This document shows positions 1 to 7,968 of a stretch of DNA of 64,000 nt, piece by piece. The translations under genes were made by a program, and so were the position numbers. The stretch is from assembly GCA_965229725.1 (NCBI GenBank), contig OZ245923.1:372001-436000 (forward strand), in the 5' to 3' direction. The notes below the pieces were generated by a model that had not been told where the DNA came from, did not search any database, and worked only from the letters and a program-made list of their open reading frames with translations. Positions within the stretch are counted from its first letter, which is position 1; the number at the start of each line of letters is the position of its first letter. The stretch is from Aquirickettsia sp965229725. GTDB taxonomy: Bacteria; Pseudomonadota; Alphaproteobacteria; Rickettsiales; Midichloriaceae.

Positions 1-505
1 GATTTCCTGCATCATTAATGTAAAACTCCTTTGTAACATCATAACCGCATTTTGAAAGTAAATTAGCAATAACATCCCCAAAAACAGCTCCCTTAGCATG
101 CCCTAAATGAAGGGGACCAGTGGGGTTTGCAGAAACAAATTCGATATTTACTTTTTCCTCATTACCAATATTTATTTTAGGATAGTCATATCCACTGCGA
201 ATTAATTGCTTTAAAAATAAATACCAAAAACTTTTTTTAACCTTCATGTTTAGAAAACCTGCCCCTGCAATTGTAACTTCATCTACATATTCATTTTTGC
301 TAATTGCATCTGATATTTTTTCGGCAATTTCTTTGGGATTTGCATTTGTTTTTTTAGCTAGAATCATCGATATATTTGATGACAAATCTCCATATTCTGG
401 ATTATTAGGAAATTCAATCTTAACGTCATCACTCCTTATAATATTTGGATAGATAAATTCAATATCATTAAATATTATATTTCTGAAATGGGCAAATATA
501 TTCAT
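1..505 (-). CDS. argS: Arginyl-tRNA synthetase, N-terminal part (runs off the window)
   Basis: This enzyme charges tRNA-Arg with arginine in the cytoplasm. The minus-strand reading begins at the ATG at 505 and stays open to the window edge, giving about 168 residues. The N-terminal additional domain shows the pattern VKIEFPNNPEYGD. It is followed by the class I catalytic entry EFVSANPTGPLHLGHAKGA, with the HIGH-type signature HLGH and the ArgRS-specific NPTGPLH context. The ATG choice fits the usual N-terminal length of the family. The gene is divergent from pccB, with about 150 bases between the two starts that must hold both promoters. The C-terminal half lies outside the window and cannot be assessed. 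Confidence 0.95.
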   Translation of the reverse strand, partial: MNIFAHFRNIIFNDIEFIYPNIIRSDDVKIEFPNNPEYGDLSSNISMILAKKTNANPKEIAEKISDAISKNEYVDEVTIAGAGFLNMKVKKSFWYLFLKQLIRSGYDYPKINIGNEEKVNIEFVSANPTGPLHLGHAKGAVFGDVIANLLSKCGYDVTKEFYINDAGN

Positions 506-658
506 TGAAAAAGATTAATAAATTGCATGTAATTAGAGCTGCAAAACATAGTTAAGTTATAAGATTTGATAGGTATTTGTTATACGATAATTTTCAAAAC
601 ATTGTCAAAGAATTATTTTTTTATTAGTATATGCACAGTATTAATATATAGCAAAACT

Positions 659-2167
659 ATGCAACACAAAAAAATTAACGAAAGGATTAACGAAAAAATA
701 CGAGCAGTAAGATTGGGTGGGGGACAAGAGAGAATAGATAAGCAGCATCAATCTGGCAAATTAACTGCTAGGGAAAGAATAGAAATTTTATTAGATCCAG
801 ATTCATTTGAAGAAATGGATGCTTTTATTGAACATAGATGTCAAAATTTTGGCATGCAAAATAAAGTTTTTCCTGGAGACGGTGTCATTATTGGACATGG
901 CACAATTAATGGGAGAATGGTTTTTGTATATAGTCAAGATTTTACTGTAATAGGTGGTTCGTTAGGTGAAATGCATGCAAAAAAAATCACCAAGATACAA
1001 GATTTAGCTTTAAAGGTGAAAGCTCCTATCATTGGAATTAACGATTCTGGAGGAGCAAGGATTCAAGAGGGAGTTGATTCTCTTAAAGGATATGGTGATA
1101 TTTTTCAAAGAAATGTAAATTCTTCAGGAGTAATACCTCAAATTACAATAATAATGGGGCCATGTGCAGGAGGTGCGGTATATTCTCCAGCACTAACAGA
1201 TTTCATTTTTATGGTTAATAAAACATCATACATGTATTTAACAGGACCAGACGTAGTTAAAACTGCAACACATGAGGATGTTACACATGAAGAGCTTGGT
1301 GGAGCACAGGTTCATATGAAAAAAAGTGGAGTTATTGATTATATTGCGGAAAATGATATAGAATGCCTACAAATGGTAAGAAGGCTTTTTGATTTCTTAC
1401 CTTCTTCGAATATAGCAGAATTACCAACCTACAAAACAAATGATCCTGCAGATAGAATTGAGATGTCTTTAGAAACTTTGGTGCCAAAAGATAATACTAA
1501 GCCTTATGATATGAAGCAACTAATAGAAAAAGTTGTAGATGAGGGTGATTATTTTGAGATAAAGGAAAATTATGCAAAAAACATTATGGTAGGTTTTGCA
1601 AGATTTGAAGGACGACCTGTTGGAATTGTAGCAAATCAACCAATGGAGATAGCTGGATGTTTGGATATTAATGCTTCCATAAAAGCTGCAAGATTTATTA
1701 GATTTTGTGATGCCTTTGGTATACCAATAGTATCTTTTATAGATGTACCAGGTTTTTTACCGGGGACTGACCAGGAGCATAAGGGCATTATTAAGCATGG
1801 TGCAAAACTATTATATGCGTATGCTGAAGCTACAGTTCCAAAAATTAGTCTTATTGCTAGAAAATCATATGGAGGAGCTTACATTGTTATGAGTTCAAAA
1901 CATTTAGGTGGTGATATTAATCTAGCCTGGCCAGATACTGAAATTGCAGTTATGGGAGCCAAAGGAGCTGTAAAAATACTTAAAGGTGTTACAGTGGATG
2001 AATATGAAGAAAAATTTGCATCTCCACTTGTTGCTGCTTCACGCGGATATCTAGATGATATTATAAAACCTCACAGAACCAGATGGAGAATATGTAAATA
2101 TCTAGCGATGCTTGAAAATAAAAAAGTTGATAAGCCATGGAAGAAGCACGACAATCTTCCATTGTGA
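659..2167 (+). CDS. pccB: Propionyl-CoA carboxylase beta subunit (carboxyltransferase)
   Basis: This is the biotin-dependent carboxyltransferase subunit that converts propionyl-CoA to methylmalonyl-CoA together with the biotin-carrying alpha subunit PccA, which is not in the window. The 502-residue product matches the family's usual length of about 510. Visible features are an N-terminal LTARERI segment, the first crotonase-like half with NDSGGARIQEGV and GPCAGGAVYSPA, and a second half with DVPGFLPG and KSYGGAYIVM. The frame is open from an ATG at 566, but the extra 31 residues are hydrophobic and unlike the family. The ATG at 659 gives the expected MQHKKINERI start. An acyl-CoA carboxylase of other specificity is possible, but PccB is the usual alphaproteobacterial member. 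Confidence 0.93.
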   Translation: MQHKKINERINEKIRAVRLGGGQERIDKQHQSGKLTARERIEILLDPDSFEEMDAFIEHRCQNFGMQNKVFPGDGVIIGHGTINGRMVFVYSQDFTVIGGSLGEMHAKKITKIQDLALKVKAPIIGINDSGGARIQEGVDSLKGYGDIFQRNVNSSGVIPQITIIMGPCAGGAVYSPALTDFIFMVNKTSYMYLTGPDVVKTATHEDVTHEELGGAQVHMKKSGVIDYIAENDIECLQMVRRLFDFLPSSNIAELPTYKTNDPADRIEMSLETLVPKDNTKPYDMKQLIEKVVDEGDYFEIKENYAKNIMVGFARFEGRPVGIVANQPMEIAGCLDINASIKAARFIRFCDAFGIPIVSFIDVPGFLPGTDQEHKGIIKHGAKLLYAYAEATVPKISLIARKSYGGAYIVMSSKHLGGDINLAWPDTEIAVMGAKGAVKILKGVTVDEYEEKFASPLVAASRGYLDDIIKPHRTRWRICKYLAMLENKKVDKPWKKHDNLPL

Positions 2168-2399
2168 TGCCATTTTATATCAATTTGCATCTCATTATGA
2201 TTGGAGCTTTTAATATAAAAATAAACTCTGATTATGATGATTGTGCAAATTGATAGTTTGAATTTACATTGATGGGTTGGCAGACATGGTGGAAAATACT
2301 ACTAAGTATATTTTTAGAGAAAATAAAACGAGATTAATGAAGATTAATTCAGTATAAGTAAAGTAAATATATCAATTTATGGGAAGGTAATAATTGATA
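2168..2399. repeat. Intergenic inverted repeat downstream of pccB
   Basis: The spacer between pccB and radC holds an imperfect inverted repeat. Its outer arms are perfect 11-mers, ATCAATTTGCA at 2179-2189 and TGCAAATTGAT at 2244-2254, and the similarity continues inward through ATTATGAT-like segments on both sides. No long T run follows, so it is not a clear intrinsic terminator. It could be an mRNA-stabilising hairpin or a small mobile palindrome. A purine-rich ribosome binding site, GGGAAGG, lies at 2381-2387 before radC. No gene is seen in the spacer. Confidence 0.5.
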
Positions 2400-3095
2400 A
2401 TGGAAGAAATAGATAATAAGCATGGGCACAGGCAGAGATTGAAAGATAGATTTTATAAATCACCAATAAGGACATTGCCAGATTATGAAATACTAGAAAT
2501 GCTGTTATTTCATGTTATACCAATTAAGGATACTAAGCTTGTGGCAAAATTATTGTTGAAGAAATTTGGAAGCCTAGCTGGCGTAATCAATGCTGAATAT
2601 AGCCAATTGAATCAAGTTAAAGGTTTGGGGAAATCAGCTGAGATATATTTCAAATTATTAAAAGACTTATTTAGCCGTTTGCATATACCTGATAGCTCAA
2701 ATAAAAAATTTCATATACTTAATAATTGGAATTCTGTTATAAATTATTGTAATTTAACTATGGGATTTCAAAAAGTTGAACATTTTAAGATACTTTATTT
2801 AAATTCTAAAAATATATTAATTCATGAACAAATGATTGATTCAGGTACCGTTGATAGAATAGCTATACATCCAAGAGAAATTGTGAAGAATGCATTAACG
2901 CATTTCGCATCTGCAGTTATTTTAGTACACAATCACCCAAGCGGAGATACATCGCCATCAAAACAAGATATAGAAATTACTAATAAGGTAATAACAGCTT
3001 TAAAGGCTGTGAATATCGTTGTACATGACCATATAATAGTTTCACACAACGATTATTTCTCTTTTAAAACAAACAATTTAATTAATTCAGAATGA
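2400..3095 (+). CDS. radC: RadC family JAMM/MPN domain protein
   Basis: RadC proteins carry a helix-hairpin-helix-like N-terminal domain and a C-terminal JAMM metalloprotease-like domain. Their cellular role is unsettled despite the historic 'DNA repair' name. The N-terminal GHRQRLKDRF and LPDYEILEMLLF segments and the HhH-like VKGLGKSAEIYFK are typical. The JAMM metal-binding motif HNHPSGD lies around residues 178-184. The ATG at 2400 is 12 bases after GGGAAGG; a TTG at 2394 with a spacing of 6 bases would add only two residues. Its stop overlaps the pth start by 4 bases, so the two genes are translationally coupled. Length (about 231 aa) is normal. Confidence 0.92.
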   Translation: MEEIDNKHGHRQRLKDRFYKSPIRTLPDYEILEMLLFHVIPIKDTKLVAKLLLKKFGSLAGVINAEYSQLNQVKGLGKSAEIYFKLLKDLFSRLHIPDSSNKKFHILNNWNSVINYCNLTMGFQKVEHFKILYLNSKNILIHEQMIDSGTVDRIAIHPREIVKNALTHFASAVILVHNHPSGDTSPSKQDIEITNKVITALKAVNIVVHDHIIVSHNDYFSFKTNNLINSE

Positions 3096-3679
3096 AATTA
3101 ATAATAGGGCTAGGTAACCCCGGTTTAAAATATAAACAAACAAGGCATAATATAGGGTTTGATGCAGTTGGAGTGCTTGCTGATAAATTTAAAATCCCAG
3201 AATTTCAAGATAAATTTGATGGTAAAATATCGAAAATTACAATTTTTGACCAAGAGGTAATATTTTTTATGCCAATGACGTTTATGAATAATTCGGGAGT
3301 TCCTACTAGTAAAATAGTGAATTTTTATAAAATTTCTCTGAATGACATATTTGTTATTTTTGATGATTTAGATTTAGCAATTGGTAAAATAAAAATCAAA
3401 ACTGGTGGTAGAGATGCGGGTCATAACGGCTTAAAATCTATTGATGCACATATTGGTAAAAATTATACCAAAATGAAAATTGGTATTGGGAGGCCACCTT
3501 CGGCTTCCATGGTTACGAATTATGTATTAAATAAATTTCATGCAAATGAGTCTGATGAAATTAACATGATTTTTCATTTTTTAGCTGATAATTTTAACCT
3601 AATTTTATGTAAGCGATATGAGAAGTTCTTAAATTTATATTATTCTACTAATACACCCCCAAAAGAGATCAAACCTTAA
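3092..3679 (+). CDS. pth: Peptidyl-tRNA hydrolase
   Basis: Pth cleaves the ester bond of peptidyl-tRNA released from stalled ribosomes and recycles tRNA. The product is 195 residues, the usual size. It begins with the family signature LIIGLGNPGLKY. The catalytic histidine is in TRHNIGFDAV near residue 20, the tRNA/peptide-binding segment is MTFMNNSG, and the conserved aspartate region is VIFDDLDL. GRDAGHNGLKS and KIGIGRPP complete the active-site cleft. The ATG overlaps the radC stop (ATGA arrangement). The gene is convergent with the lipoprotein gene downstream. Confidence 0.96.
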   Translation: MKLIIGLGNPGLKYKQTRHNIGFDAVGVLADKFKIPEFQDKFDGKISKITIFDQEVIFFMPMTFMNNSGVPTSKIVNFYKISLNDIFVIFDDLDLAIGKIKIKTGGRDAGHNGLKSIDAHIGKNYTKMKIGIGRPPSASMVTNYVLNKFHANESDEINMIFHFLADNFNLILCKRYEKFLNLYYSTNTPPKEIKP

Positions 3680-3727
3680 GTTTTATATGGTAACTCAATA
3701 ATAAATGAGTACTTGCTTTACAGCATG

Positions 3728-4942
3728 TTAAAATCCAGTATTAGCAGGTGCAATTTCTTTCATAGTAGCTTTTTCATATTCATATACAGAAAAGAGCCTA
3801 TCGTTTACACCATTTGATTTTAATTTAAATGCCCCAGTAATTCCTTGATAACCATCAGTTCTTTCAAGTTCTTCAAATTTTATGATTATTCCGCTGTTAG
3901 CTTTGTTAATAATTGCTGAAATTAGCATTATTGAGTCATAAGCAACTGCGGCAATTCTCGGAGGGGTATATTTGTAATTATCTTGGAAACGTGAATCGAA
4001 TTCAGAAAGCGTTTTATGAGGTATATCAGCTATCCAAGCTTTTTGAGTAATAATGTTTTGTGTTAGTGAATACCTGCTCCAATCTCCAATACCTAAAATT
4101 TTATATTTAGGGTCATTGCTGCTATGTAAAAATTGCAATTGATTAACTACATTAATCAAATTATTATTTTGTTCTGGCAAGAGGATAGCAGGATGCCCGA
4201 ATCCCGGGATCTTATTGGCAATATCGCCATTAACAGAGCTTTTAATGCTTAATATAGCCTCACTTAATGTGAATCTTTTTACAGCTGGTATGTCTGAGGC
4301 GGTATAAAGAGAGACCTTTTTAACATTGTAATGATCTGCTCCCATACTTTCTAGTAGTGTTTTTTCAACAAAATCTCCATATTTATTTTTTGGCGCAACA
4401 GAGTAAATGTTAGAATACTGCTTGCTACTTGCATATTGGACCACTTTTTTAATTTGTTGGCTAGGAATTATGTCAAAGATATAAAGACCCTGCATGTTCA
4501 TTAGGTCTAAATCATTAGAGTACGTGATCATTAGAAGGTTATTTTTCTTTGCCTTCTTGTAAATGTGCTCTGCTTGATCTTTAAATGCTGGCCCAAGAAT
4601 GATATCTATGTCGTCAAGGTTAACATTTTCCATTGCCTTTTGAGTACTGACAGAATCACTCCCTACATCAATGGCTCTATACGTTATATTGTCAGCTCTT
4701 AATTCATAAAGAGCTAATTGTATGGAATCTAAGATGCTTTGACCTAAATACTGATATTTGCCAGATAAAGGCAAGAAAACAGCAATTTTTACTTCCAATG
4801 GATTTTTTGATGGCAAAGCAATAAGTTTCGGATTTTCATTTGGTTTTTTGTCAAAAAAATGCCCTATTTTGTTTTCAATAGTATTGCATCCAATAAGTAA
4901 TGACAATAGAATCACGCTGAACAGTCTTTTCATTTTACACAC
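3728..4942 (-). CDS. LppC/penicillin-binding-protein-activator-like lipoprotein
   Basis: This is an outer-membrane lipoprotein with a periplasmic-binding-protein type I fold. The product is about 404 residues. A lipoprotein signal, KRLFSVILLSLLIGC, ends in a clear lipobox cysteine. Then follow a short low-complexity linker and the binding-fold opening VKIAVFLPLSGKYQYLGQSI, which resembles both LppC/YraM and branched-chain amino acid binding proteins. In gammaproteobacteria LppC-type proteins (LpoA) stimulate penicillin-binding proteins. In alphaproteobacteria the role is not established, so peptidoglycan assembly is an inference. The start may be the first ATG (4942) or the internal ATG at 4933, which gives a more standard signal peptide. 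No ABC permease lies nearby, which argues against an importer subunit. Confidence 0.8.
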   Translation of the reverse strand: MCKMKRLFSVILLSLLIGCNTIENKIGHFFDKKPNENPKLIALPSKNPLEVKIAVFLPLSGKYQYLGQSILDSIQLALYELRADNITYRAIDVGSDSVSTQKAMENVNLDDIDIILGPAFKDQAEHIYKKAKKNNLLMITYSNDLDLMNMQGLYIFDIIPSQQIKKVVQYASSKQYSNIYSVAPKNKYGDFVEKTLLESMGADHYNVKKVSLYTASDIPAVKRFTLSEAILSIKSSVNGDIANKIPGFGHPAILLPEQNNNLINVVNQLQFLHSSNDPKYKILGIGDWSRYSLTQNIITQKAWIADIPHKTLSEFDSRFQDNYKYTPPRIAAVAYDSIMLISAIINKANSGIIIKFEELERTDGYQGITGAFKLKSNGVNDRLFSVYEYEKATMKEIAPANTGF

Positions 4943-5033
4943 ATTTGCTACTTTCTTTTAATATAAGCTATTATATGATTCATCTTATGTAAAGATTGTT
5001 TTTTATTTTCAAAATAATTAATGCAAATATACC

Positions 5034-5062
5034 TTGAATATAAGGTGATATATTGTTAGATT
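5034..5062 (+). promoter_or_regulatory. Candidate sigma-70 promoter of pdxST
   Basis: TTGAAT at 5034-5039 and TAGATT at 5057-5062 are separated by 17 bases, about 35 bases upstream of the pdxS ATG. The -35 and spacing are good and the -10 is weak. No Shine-Dalgarno sequence is visible before the ATG at 5098, where the DNA is a run of T and A. Confidence 0.35.
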
Positions 5063-5097
5063 ACATTGCAATAAATGTACATTAATTTTTTTAAAAA

Positions 5098-5910
5098 ATG
5101 GATCCAAAAATAGCCTTCACTAACATGCTTTGTAACGGAGTTATAATGGATGTCATGAACGTTGAGCAAGCAAAAATTGCAGAGGATGCTGGGGCGGTTG
5201 CAGTCATGGCTCTTGAAAGAGTGCCAGCTCTAATAATTAAAGAAGGTGGTATAGCAAGGGCAAGTGATCCTGTAATGATCAAAAAAATCCAAGAAGCTGT
5301 TTCAATACCAGTGATGGCTAAGTGTCGTATTGGGCACGTAAGTGAAGCAAAAATCCTAGAGGCTTTAGAGGTTGATTGTATTGATGAAAGCGAGGTGTTA
5401 ACCATTGCTGATAAAGAAGATCACATTGATAAAACTAAGTTTAGCATTCCATTTGTATGCGGTTGTCGTAATTTAGCAGAGGCGCTTAGAAGAATAGAAG
5501 AGGGGGCTGCATTAATTAGGTGTAAAGGACAGGCAGGAACTGGGGATATTGCAGAAGCAGTATATCATTTGAAGGCGGTCAAGAGAGAGATTCATAACTT
5601 AAAGGGCTTAGATTCTTCACAAATTAAGATAAAGGCTCAGGAAATGAGAATTCAAGCATCTTTATTAGCTAAGATTTGTCTTGATCAAAAGCTACCAGTT
5701 CCTTTCTTTGCAGCAGGTGGAATAGTCACCCCAGCGGATGCTGCATTGTGTATGGAGCTTGGTTCCGAATCAGTATTTGTAGGAAGCGGTATTTTCCTAA
5801 GTGAAGATCCAGTAAAGAGAGCAAAGGCTATTGTTGAAGCTATTAATCATTGGAAAGATCCTAAAAAATTAGCTGAAATATCTGAGGATCTTGGAGAATC
5901 TATGAGATGA
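5098..5910 (+). CDS. pdxS: Pyridoxal 5'-phosphate synthase, lyase subunit PdxS
   Basis: PdxS builds the vitamin B6 cofactor PLP directly from ribose 5-phosphate, glyceraldehyde 3-phosphate and ammonia supplied by PdxT. The 270-residue TIM-barrel shows the family motifs. Asp18 is in VIMDV, Lys75 in VMAKCRIGH and Lys143 in RCKGQAGTG. The spacings of 57 and 68 residues match those I recall between the catalytic residues of the Bacillus enzyme. FAAGGIVTPADAA and VFVGSGIF form the phosphate-binding part. Compared with typical 290-residue homologues the N terminus is a few residues shorter and the C-terminal tail about 20 residues shorter. That tail usually helps subunit cooperation. An in-frame TAA just upstream fixes the ATG start. 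Its stop overlaps the pdxT ATG. Confidence 0.95.
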   Translation: MDPKIAFTNMLCNGVIMDVMNVEQAKIAEDAGAVAVMALERVPALIIKEGGIARASDPVMIKKIQEAVSIPVMAKCRIGHVSEAKILEALEVDCIDESEVLTIADKEDHIDKTKFSIPFVCGCRNLAEALRRIEEGAALIRCKGQAGTGDIAEAVYHLKAVKREIHNLKGLDSSQIKIKAQEMRIQASLLAKICLDQKLPVPFFAAGGIVTPADAALCMELGSESVFVGSGIFLSEDPVKRAKAIVEAINHWKDPKKLAEISEDLGESMR

Positions 5911-6452
5911 AAATCATAGGGGTATTTGCTTATCAAGGTGCTGGCCATCTATTTGTGGAAGCCCTAAATGTACTTGGCTATAAAGCTGTAAAGATTTTTG
6001 CAGAAACAGATTTTTCAAAATTAGATGGTATTATTCTTCCAGGGGGAGAAAGTTCTGTGCAGTATGATTATTGCGTCAACAGTCAATTAGATAAAAAAAT
6101 CCATGCATTTTTTTCAACTAAAAAGCCTATACTTGGCACTTGTGCAGGAGCAATACTACTTTCTAAATATATCTCTAAGAGAGTCAAGGGATTAGGGCTT
6201 ATAAATATAGATATAGAAAGAAATTTCTACGGAAGACAAATTAATAGTAGATTGATCAAAACTGATTCTAATCAAGAAGCCTTTATGATACGTGCTCCCG
6301 GTATAGTTGATTATAGTAAGGAAGTGGAAATTTTAGACACACTAGGCAGCAACCCTATTTTTGTTAAGCAACAAAATGTTTATTGTACAACTTTTCATCC
6401 TGAATTAGGTAAGCTTGATTCAACAAACCCCATAAAGAAAATTTTCGTTTAA
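5907..6452 (+). CDS. pdxT: Pyridoxal 5'-phosphate synthase, glutaminase subunit PdxT
   Basis: PdxT is the class I glutamine amidotransferase that releases ammonia for PdxS. The 181-residue product shows the oxyanion strand ILPGGESS. The nucleophile is Cys79 in GTCAGA, and His164 and Glu166 in FHPEL complete the triad. IERNFYGRQ and the MIRAP strand are specific to PdxT rather than to other amidotransferases. The ATG overlaps the pdxS stop by 4 bases, so the subunits are probably made in a coupled ratio. The final residues are shorter than in Bacillus PdxT. PLP synthesis by this pathway is unusual for Rickettsiales, as discussed in the findings. Confidence 0.94.
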   Translation: MKIIGVFAYQGAGHLFVEALNVLGYKAVKIFAETDFSKLDGIILPGGESSVQYDYCVNSQLDKKIHAFFSTKKPILGTCAGAILLSKYISKRVKGLGLINIDIERNFYGRQINSRLIKTDSNQEAFMIRAPGIVDYSKEVEILDTLGSNPIFVKQQNVYCTTFHPELGKLDSTNPIKKIFV

Positions 6453-6477
6453 TTTTGAATTTAAATCAAAAACTAAT

Positions 6478-6622
6478 GTTAATAGGGATTTAACAGAAGT
6501 CTTTAAATATTTAATTGAGCAAGGGGTCGAATACTGATAAAAAAAATCAGAGTACTTGTAAATCAGCTTTAGACATAGCTAAGGAATTAAATGATATTCA
6601 TTTAGTAAAGAAAGTTTTCTGA
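6478..6622 (+). pseudogene. Decayed ankyrin-repeat gene fragment
   Basis: Two short reading frames in different phases give ankyrin-like text. Bases 6478-6537 encode VNRDLTEVFKYLIEQGVEY followed by a stop. Bases 6551-6622 encode KSALDIAKELNDIHLVKKVF followed by a stop. The helix pattern (VxKYLIEQG, then xALDIAKELxxxxLVKKV) fits consecutive halves of an ankyrin repeat, and the frame change plus stop marks it as broken. There is no start codon or ribosome binding site. It is probably the tail of a lost ankyrin effector gene. Confidence 0.6.
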
Positions 6623-6649
6623 TTGTCATGATGTGACCTATTATGGTAA

Positions 6650-7237
6650 TTATAAAACTATTGGTATAGTTTGTTTAAAGCCTATGCCACATAAAATTTT
6701 ATAGGTTTCATGCACAGGCAATCCTATTACATTGCTTGGGTGCCCACTTATCCAGCTGATATATGCTCCTGCAGTCCCTTGCAATGCATAGCCTCCGGAT
6801 TTGTCTCTCCATTCATTTGAGGTAATTAGATTATCAATTTCTTGATTTGTGAGTAACTTAAATTTTAACTTTGTTTGCACTATTTTTTTTAGACATATGT
6901 CACCCTTTATGACGCATACACCTGTATATACTACGTGTCTTCTACCTGACAACAATTTTAGGTATTTAAGCGCTTCTGCTTCATCCTTTGGCTTAGGAAT
7001 TATTAATCTACCCCTTGCTACAATTGTATCAGCTCCAAGGATTAAGCTCTCAGGAAATTGTTTGTGCACTTTTGATGCTTTTTCAACAGCTAATCTTTCA
7101 GCTAATTTTGCAGGTAATTCTTTTTCCTTTGGAGTTTCATCAATGTTTGCAGGTACTATTTTGTCTGGTGTATATCCAATGCTTTTAAGTAAAGAGACTC
7201 TTCTGGGTGAAGATGATGCAAGTATAAATTGATACAT
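6650..7237 (-). CDS. maf: Maf family nucleoside triphosphate pyrophosphatase
   Basis: Maf proteins hydrolyse non-canonical or modified NTPs to monophosphates (house-cleaning) and were first described as septum-formation inhibitors. The 195-residue product opens with FILASSSPRR, the nucleotide-binding signature. LILGADTIV carries the catalytic aspartate, LLSGRRHVVYTGV follows, and KSGGYALQGTAGAYI is the conserved C-terminal segment. It lies 10 bases downstream of infA on the same strand, a pairing that is common in alphaproteobacteria. The subfamily substrate (dTTP/UTP or m7GTP) cannot be settled by eye. Confidence 0.93.
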   Translation of the reverse strand: MYQFILASSSPRRVSLLKSIGYTPDKIVPANIDETPKEKELPAKLAERLAVEKASKVHKQFPESLILGADTIVARGRLIIPKPKDEAEALKYLKLLSGRRHVVYTGVCVIKGDICLKKIVQTKLKFKLLTNQEIDNLITSNEWRDKSGGYALQGTAGAYISWISGHPSNVIGLPVHETYKILCGIGFKQTIPIVL

Positions 7238-7247
7238 AAATAAATAC

Positions 7248-7463
7248 TTAGTGCCTGTGACTGACTCTGCCTTTTGTCAAATCATATGGAGTCATTTCAA
7301 CCGTAACCTCATCTCCTGCTAATACTCTGATTCTATTTTTCCTCATTTTTCCTGAGGTGTATGCAATTATTTGATGGCCATTTTCGAGTTCTACTCTAAA
7401 GGTTGCGTTAGGCAACAGCTCTATAACTTTCCCTCTTATTTCTATGATGTCATCTTTTGCCAT
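7248..7463 (-). CDS. infA: Translation initiation factor IF-1
   Basis: IF-1 binds the ribosomal A site during initiation and helps IF-2 and IF-3. The 71-residue product is a single S1/OB fold, recognisable from MAKDDIIEIRGKVIELLPNATFRVELENGH and the terminal DLTKGRVSHRH. Length and sequence are standard. It is the first gene of an infA-maf operon and divergent from the thioredoxin gene; the 142-base spacer should hold both promoters. Confidence 0.98.
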   Translation of the reverse strand: MAKDDIIEIRGKVIELLPNATFRVELENGHQIIAYTSGKMRKNRIRVLAGDEVTVEMTPYDLTKGRVSHRH

Positions 7464-7545
7464 AACTACAAAATAACTATAAATATATTAATCTTATTTA
7501 GATTATATACCTTATAGACTTTATTATAAATATTTCAACTACATA

Positions 7546-7574
7546 TTGACATTTATTTTAAGTTTTAATAGCAT
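7546..7574 (+). promoter_or_regulatory. Candidate sigma-70 promoter of the trx-ccoG-dsbB-coq7 operon
   Basis: A perfect TTGACA lies at 7546-7551, followed after 17 bases by TAGCAT at 7569-7574. The thioredoxin ATG is about 31 bases downstream, preceded by AGAAG. The -35 hexamer and spacing match consensus and the -10 matches at four of six positions. Confidence 0.5.
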
Positions 7575-7605
7575 CTGAGCAGAATTTAATTTATCAAAAA
7601 GAAGA

Positions 7606-7944
7606 ATGTTACCTGTTACAGATAAAGATTTTCACCGAGAAATTGAAAAATACAAAGGCATCTCAATAGTTGACTTTTGGGCTGAATGGTGTGGGCCGTG
7701 CAAAGTTTTTTTGCCAATATTAAAAGAGGTTTCTGATTCAATTGAAGCTAGAGTTAAAGTCATGTCAATGAACATTGATGAGTGCCCAGAAACTCCAGCT
7801 AGATTAGGTATAAGAAGCATACCCACTCTAATGATGTTTAGAAATGGAGAGCATATTGATACTAAAATTGGTACAATTCAAAAAGCTGTACTTACAGAAT
7901 GGATTGAGAAACATGTGGAAGAGTATGAATTATCACTAGAGTAA
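7606..7944 (+). CDS. trxA: Thioredoxin
   Basis: This is a small dithiol-disulfide oxidoreductase. The 112-residue product carries the classical active site FWAEWCGPCK near residue 30 and the cis-proline loop IRSIPTLMMF. There is no signal peptide, so the protein is cytoplasmic, unlike periplasmic TlpA or CcmG relatives. It is the first gene of a tight plus-strand run with ccoG, dsbB and coq7 (gaps of 24, 15 and 2 bases), all concerned with thiol or respiratory redox chemistry. Confidence 0.95.
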   Translation: MLPVTDKDFHREIEKYKGISIVDFWAEWCGPCKVFLPILKEVSDSIEARVKVMSMNIDECPETPARLGIRSIPTLMMFRNGEHIDTKIGTIQKAVLTEWIEKHVEEYELSLE

Positions 7945-7968
7945 TAATACTATTTTACAAATTTTGAA

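Noticed and set aside
566..658. N-terminal extension of pccB to ATG 566
   Set aside because: The 31 additional residues are hydrophobic and unlike PccB, and would occupy the promoter region shared with argS.
5091..5405. 104-codon minus-strand ORF opposite pdxS
   Set aside because: It lies fully antisense to the conserved N-terminal half of pdxS and has no family resemblance.
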